NCBI GenBank assembly: GCA_002369025.1
Contig: DFDV01000124.1
Coordinates: 1-9,773 of the forward strand
Length of the DNA stretch: 9,773 nucleotides
Direction: 5' to 3'
Source of the DNA: Treponema sp. UBA3819
Lineage (GTDB): Bacteria; Spirochaetota; Spirochaetia; Treponematales; Treponemataceae
The position numbers and the translations under genes were made by a program. Positions 6,665 through 9,773 of the stretch are shown here, in pieces. The notes beneath the pieces are model-generated. The model was not told the DNA's origin. It did no database searches and was given only the letters and a program-made list of their open reading frames with translations. Numbering within the stretch: position 1 is the stretch's first letter; every line of letters begins with the position of its first letter.

Positions 6665-6680
6665 ACACTGCTAGTAGTGT
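6665..6680 (+). repeat. 16-bp near-perfect dyad in the 5' leader
   Basis: ACACT-G-CTAG-T-AGTGT is a palindrome except for one G/T pair, which would be a wobble pair in RNA. It begins about 5 bases after the predicted transcription start and ends 12 bases before the ribosome binding site, a usual place for a repressor operator. ACAC occurs again at 6688-6691, so GTGT at 6677-6680 could pair with either copy and form alternative RNA hairpins. Confidence 0.45.
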
Positions 6681-6702
6681 CGATGTTACACAGAGGAAGC
6701 AC

Positions 6703-7293
6703 ATGAGAAAGATTAAGGTACCGATTTTGAACATTCTGCTTGCCGCCGGCTTTATATGCATTTTTGCGGGGCTTTTTCTGCTTGTACATCCCTTTGCAGG
6801 AGTAGGCAATGTCACTCCCTTTGTGAATGTCTGCCTTATCATCTTTGGCGCACTCTGCTTTTATTTTGCCCTTATCAAATATCATCATGCGCCGCTTTTT
6901 TTCTTCGGACTCTACCTCTGTCTGGCGGCAACACTCTTTCTCTTTGTCTCGTCAGGCTTTCTTCCTGTCGGCTGGGATAAACTCTGGCCGAGCGGTGTGG
7001 CGCTTTGCGGTATCTGCCTTATTCTTACCTGTCTCTTCCGCCATCACCGCCTGCTTTCAGCCTATTTTGTCCCCGGCCTGATTCTCTTCCTCCTGGGTGA
7101 CTTTTTCCTGCTTTTTTCACTGAATATCATAGCTATGTCTTTCCGGGAATTTATGTCCCGCTGGGGACCGCTTTTCCTGATAATTGCAGGCGTCCTTCTG
7201 GTGGGGCTTTTTCTCTATCAGCAGAATCCTGTCATTCCTTTTCCCTATGAGCCTGAGGCTGATTTTTCTGATGACGAGGTGACCGGGGAATGA
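6703..7293 (+). CDS. Six-helix inner-membrane protein, LiaF/DUF5668-like
   Basis: A 196-residue membrane protein of unknown function. Hydrophobic segments are at about 7-28, 39-58, 63-83, 94-113, 118-140 and 152-172, with a basic N-terminus (MRKIK) and an acidic cytoplasm-or-periplasm-facing tail (EPEADFSDDEVTGE). The motifs DKLWPSGVALCGICLIL (92-108) and SRWGPLFLIIAGVLLVGLF (152-170) resemble the W-P-x-LLI-x-G helix of the LiaI/LiaF-type (DUF5668) membrane domain, seen twice; this is a resemblance by eye. AGAGGAAG (6692-6699) lies 3-4 bases before ATG. The TGA overlaps the next ATG in the sequence ATGA, so this gene is translationally coupled to the TPR lipoprotein, and the two probably act together. 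The leader carries a 16-bp dyad. Confidence 0.8.
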   Translation: MRKIKVPILNILLAAGFICIFAGLFLLVHPFAGVGNVTPFVNVCLIIFGALCFYFALIKYHHAPLFFFGLYLCLAATLFLFVSSGFLPVGWDKLWPSGVALCGICLILTCLFRHHRLLSAYFVPGLILFLLGDFFLLFSLNIIAMSFREFMSRWGPLFLIIAGVLLVGLFLYQQNPVIPFPYEPEADFSDDEVTGE

Positions 7294-9026
7294 AGAAAAT
7301 TTGCTACGGTGCATTGATTGCCCTTTCAGCAGTTTTATCTTTCTCATGCGGTTCTTCAAAAACAGCGGCAGAAGCAGGCAAAACGGAGACGGCCTACGAG
7401 GCAGATCCTTCTGAAGCAGTTTCCATTGCCCTTCCGGAGCGGAAAAATCGTTCCTATTTCAGTTCCATTCCAGAACAGGCTGTCGCAAATGTTGAAATCG
7501 GTTCTCCCGACACTCTTAAGACGGCAATCAACCAGCTGAAAAAATCTCCGGACACCATTACAGAGGCGGAAAAAGTTCTCCTTTCTGTTGCCATTCAGAT
7601 TCTGCAGATTGTCTGGCAGACTGAGTCTATTCCTGCCGCCCTTCCTGAAATTTCCGGTACAAATCCCTACCTGGGTGCCATCGAAACAGCCAGACAGGGC
7701 GTGTATGATTCCAGCACAGGTAAAACTGACTTCCTTACAAAAGTCCTGCCTTCCCTGGTGCTCATTACTTCAGAAATCCGCAATGACTATTACGGACAGG
7801 CAAAAAGCGATTTGCAGTCTGCCTTAAAAGACAGAAACGACTCTGTCCTGGCCCAGTATCTTATGGGTGTGCTCTGCAGAAGGTCTGGTGACTACAAGGG
7901 GGCTGTAAAGGCTTTTGATCAGGCACATCAGATTGCCCCCGGCTGTTTTGAGGCCGCCTATGCCCTTGCCCAGTCAAAACTTCTTACCGGAGATGCAAAG
8001 GGTGCTGAGTCTGACGCAAAGGCACTTCTTCAGGGCTACGGAAATAACCGCGAACTTCTGAAACTTGCTGCGGAAGCGGCATATAACGCAGGTGACATGG
8101 ATGCGGCTGAACAGTATGTAGCCCGGGTTCTTCAGCAGGAAAGTGAAAATACCTACTATATATTATTCCGTGCAAAAATCCTCGTAAAAAAAGGTGATTA
8201 CATTAAGGCAGCCTCCCTGCTGGATGTATATGCAAGAAGCGATACCGTTTCCCGCGACTATCTGGTGCTTCGTACCAAAGTGCAGAAGGACTGGAACCGC
8301 AACAACGCCGCCGCACTTTCTACAATTGAACAGGCTTTAAAGCTCTATCCTGACGATACGGAGATTGTCCTTGTGGCGGCAGAACTTTCTTCCCAGACGG
8401 GTGCAAAAGTCGGCGGTAAGACTGCCAGCGAACTTGCCGCAGAAATTCTGAAAAAAGACCCAAAAAATGTTTCTGCCCTGCAGATTCAGGTTGTTGAGAT
8501 GCAGCAGGCCCACAATTACACCGGCGCTTACAGAGCCAGTTCTACACTCATGTCTTTGCCTTCTGCGCCGGCTGACGCTGTCTATTCTCATATTGATATC
8601 TGCCTCATGTCAAACCACAAGGATGAAGCATGGGATCTGGCTTCCCGTCTTTACAGTGAACATCCCGGAGATGAGGCTGTGGTTCAGTCTTACATTCATG
8701 TGCTGGTATCTACCGGCCGGAATCAGGAAGCCTCCCGGATTATTTCCCAGCAGCTTTCTTCAGCCAATGCCCGCATGAAGAGTTTTCTCTTTTACGAGCG
8801 CAGTTTCCTTGCAACTACGGAAGATGCCATTCTCGGCGATTTGCGGTCAAGCCTCACTTCAAACCCCCGCAACAAGGATGCCCTGATGCGTCTTTACCAG
8901 GTCTATTACAATAAACGGGAATACCGCAAGGCCCAGTACTACTTAAAGCAGGTTGTAGCACTTTCTCCCGGTGATGAAAATCTTCTTGTCTTAAATCGTG
9001 ATTTAGATACTCTTCTTGCCAGATGA
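7290..9026 (+). CDS. Large TPR lipoprotein
   Basis: A 578-residue lipoprotein, detailed role unknown. Signal sequence with lipobox LSFSC (Cys20), then a Ser/Ala/Thr/Glu-rich tether to about residue 60. A helical region with no clear repeat follows (about 70-180). Classic TPR units start at about 187 (QYLMGVLCRRSGDYKGAVKAF, 189-209, then HQIAPG), with further units near 220-250, 253-283, 286-316 and continuing to the last clear one at about 530-563 (LYQVYYNKREYRKAQYYLKQV). Such arrays bind other proteins, often in envelope complexes. It overlaps the membrane protein gene by 4 bp; GAGGTGA (7276-7282) gives a 7-base spacing to ATG. yajC starts 77 bp later from its own promoter, and I see no terminator in the gap, so read-through into yajC-secD is possible. 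Confidence 0.88.
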   Translation: MKKICYGALIALSAVLSFSCGSSKTAAEAGKTETAYEADPSEAVSIALPERKNRSYFSSIPEQAVANVEIGSPDTLKTAINQLKKSPDTITEAEKVLLSVAIQILQIVWQTESIPAALPEISGTNPYLGAIETARQGVYDSSTGKTDFLTKVLPSLVLITSEIRNDYYGQAKSDLQSALKDRNDSVLAQYLMGVLCRRSGDYKGAVKAFDQAHQIAPGCFEAAYALAQSKLLTGDAKGAESDAKALLQGYGNNRELLKLAAEAAYNAGDMDAAEQYVARVLQQESENTYYILFRAKILVKKGDYIKAASLLDVYARSDTVSRDYLVLRTKVQKDWNRNNAAALSTIEQALKLYPDDTEIVLVAAELSSQTGAKVGGKTASELAAEILKKDPKNVSALQIQVVEMQQAHNYTGAYRASSTLMSLPSAPADAVYSHIDICLMSNHKDEAWDLASRLYSEHPGDEAVVQSYIHVLVSTGRNQEASRIISQQLSSANARMKSFLFYERSFLATTEDAILGDLRSSLTSNPRNKDALMRLYQVYYNKREYRKAQYYLKQVVALSPGDENLLVLNRDLDTLLAR

Positions 9027-9030
9027 TGTC

Positions 9031-9066
9031 TTGACGGTTGTATCTGTAAAATGCTATTCTTATACT
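9031..9066 (+). promoter_or_regulatory. yajC-secD promoter region, two overlapping promoters
   Basis: TTGACG (9031-9036), 18 bases, TATTCT (9055-9060) with an upstream TGC is a good extended -10 promoter. A second pair, TTGTAT (9038-9043), 17 bases, TATACT (9061-9066), overlaps it. Either would give a leader of about 30-40 bases. Confidence 0.6.
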
Positions 9067-9103
9067 GCTTTAAATTCCACTAATTAGAAAGGAAGGATAC
9101 AAA

Positions 9104-9568
9104 ATGTCTTTTGTCCCATTTCTCCAGGCTGCTGCGGGTGCAGGTCAGCAAGGTAACATTCTGATGACAGTGCTTCCCTTTGTACTCATCATCGGAATCT
9201 TCTATTTATTCATCATTCGTCCTCAGAACAAAAAGCAGAAGGAAACCGAAAAGATGATTAACGCGCTCAAAAAGGGCGACAAGGTTATCACTATCGGCGG
9301 TATTCATGGCGTTGTTCATCAGACGAAAGAGAAAACTGTTATCGTCAAAGTTGATGACAACACAAAGCTTGAATTCAATCGTTCTGCAATTGCTTCTGTT
9401 GTTCTTGATAAGCCGGTAGAATCAAAATCATCTGCAAAGAAATCAGAAAAAGCAAAACAGGCAGAAAAGAAAGCCGAAGAGGCTGAAAAAACTTCTGAAG
9501 AAAATGCTGCTTCCGAAACCGTTGAATCTGCGGCAGAAACAGCAGGCGAAGAGGCTAAAAATGAATAA
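9104..9568 (+). CDS. yajC: YajC, Sec translocase accessory subunit
   Basis: Small inner-membrane protein that joins SecD-SecF at the SecYEG channel and assists export. Of 154 residues, 20-38 form the single membrane helix, followed by the family signature FIIRPQNKKQKE (36-47), ALKKGDKVITIGGIHGVV (54-71) and VKVDDNTKLEFNRSAIASVV (81-100). The core ends near 103; the remaining 50 residues are almost only Ala, Glu, Lys and Ser, a charged low-complexity tail absent from the 110-residue E. coli protein. The ribosome binding site AAAGGAAGG (9088-9096) lies 7 bases before ATG. The gene overlaps secD by 8 bp. Confidence 0.96.
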   Translation: MSFVPFLQAAAGAGQQGNILMTVLPFVLIIGIFYLFIIRPQNKKQKETEKMINALKKGDKVITIGGIHGVVHQTKEKTVIVKVDDNTKLEFNRSAIASVVLDKPVESKSSAKKSEKAKQAEKKAEEAEKTSEENAASETVESAAETAGEEAKNE

Positions 9569-9773
9569 ACGAACTCGTTTTGTTATCATTCTTGCAGTAC
9601 TTGCTGTATGTTTCTGGTTCCTGTGGCCGTCAATCAGCTGGTATGTGCGCACTCCCAAAGATGAGCAGACTCTGGCTTTGGGCTCACTGGAAAAAATCAA
9701 GGATTATTCAACGGTAAAAGCCAGTGAAGATGTAAATGCAATCAAAAAAATTGCAAATGAAAAGTCTGACGCT
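9561..9773 (+). CDS. secD: Protein translocase subunit SecD, N-terminal part
   Basis: SecD uses the proton motive force to help draw proteins out of the Sec channel into the periplasm. Only the first 71 codons are in the window; the frame is open to the edge. They show a basic start (MNKRTR), a first membrane helix (about 7-23, VIILAVLAVCFWFLWPS) and then the start of the periplasmic region (WYVRTPKDEQ...LGSLEKIKDYS). The assignment rests on that pattern and on its place directly after yajC, the usual order. The ATG lies inside the last codons of yajC (8-bp overlap), with AAGAGG at 9549-9554 six bases before it. Too little is present to see the later conserved motifs. Confidence 0.85.
   Translation, partial: MNKRTRFVIILAVLAVCFWFLWPSISWYVRTPKDEQTLALGSLEKIKDYSTVKASEDVNAIKKIANEKSDA

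Noticed and set aside
9027..9103. Terminator or riboswitch in the gap before yajC
   Set aside because: No stem of useful length is present; the gap is accounted for by promoter boxes and the ribosome binding site.
1..9773. Mobile elements, CRISPR arrays, toxin-antitoxin or defence genes, tRNA or rRNA
   Set aside because: Looked for on both strands. There are no repeated spacers, transposase motifs or terminal repeats, the gaps are short, and all genes read as housekeeping or envelope functions.

Overview
The window looks like a chromosomal segment of a spirochaete, most likely a free-living or host-associated Treponema. The reasons are the mix of genes: two TPR lipoproteins with relaxed lipoboxes, an OmpA-C protein that resembles the T. 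pallidum Tp0624 type, an MltD/LysM lysozyme-like enzyme, and a yajC-secD pair. This is inferred from protein resemblance; no rRNA or other marker is present. There is no sign of a mobile element, CRISPR array or tRNA, and every gap between genes is under 140 bp.

Layout. (1) Bases 78-2947, plus strand: a short 4'-phosphopantetheinyl transferase, then purE, purM and purN, three enzymes of de novo purine synthesis (steps on GAR, FGAM and AIR). (2) Bases 2948-6570, minus strand, in transcription order: a TPR lipoprotein (6570-5524), an MltD-like lytic transglycosylase with LysM (5483-4305) and an OmpA-C peptidoglycan-binding protein (4300-2948). These three look like a cell-wall and envelope operon. 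It meets purN tail to tail with no base between the two stop codons. (3) A 132-bp divergent promoter region (6571-6702). (4) Bases 6703-9773, plus strand: a six-helix membrane protein that overlaps by 4 bp a large TPR lipoprotein, then yajC from its own promoter, overlapping by 8 bp the start of secD, which is cut by the window edge.

Working together: the right-hand two thirds is devoted to the cell envelope (peptidoglycan turnover, peptidoglycan anchoring, lipoprotein scaffolds, Sec export), while the left third is purine biosynthesis with an unrelated carrier-protein-activating enzyme in front.

The most interesting signals are: three genes (purE, the MltD-like gene, the 348-residue lipoprotein) that lack a Shine-Dalgarno and carry a -10-like hexamer exactly six bases before ATG, which suggests leaderless mRNAs; a PPTase that lacks about 27 residues between its metal-binding motifs; a PurE that has Ala where class I enzymes have the active-site His of GGAAHLPG; and a near-perfect 16-bp dyad just after the predicted start of transcription of the membrane-protein operon. 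I see no clearly new multi-gene system.
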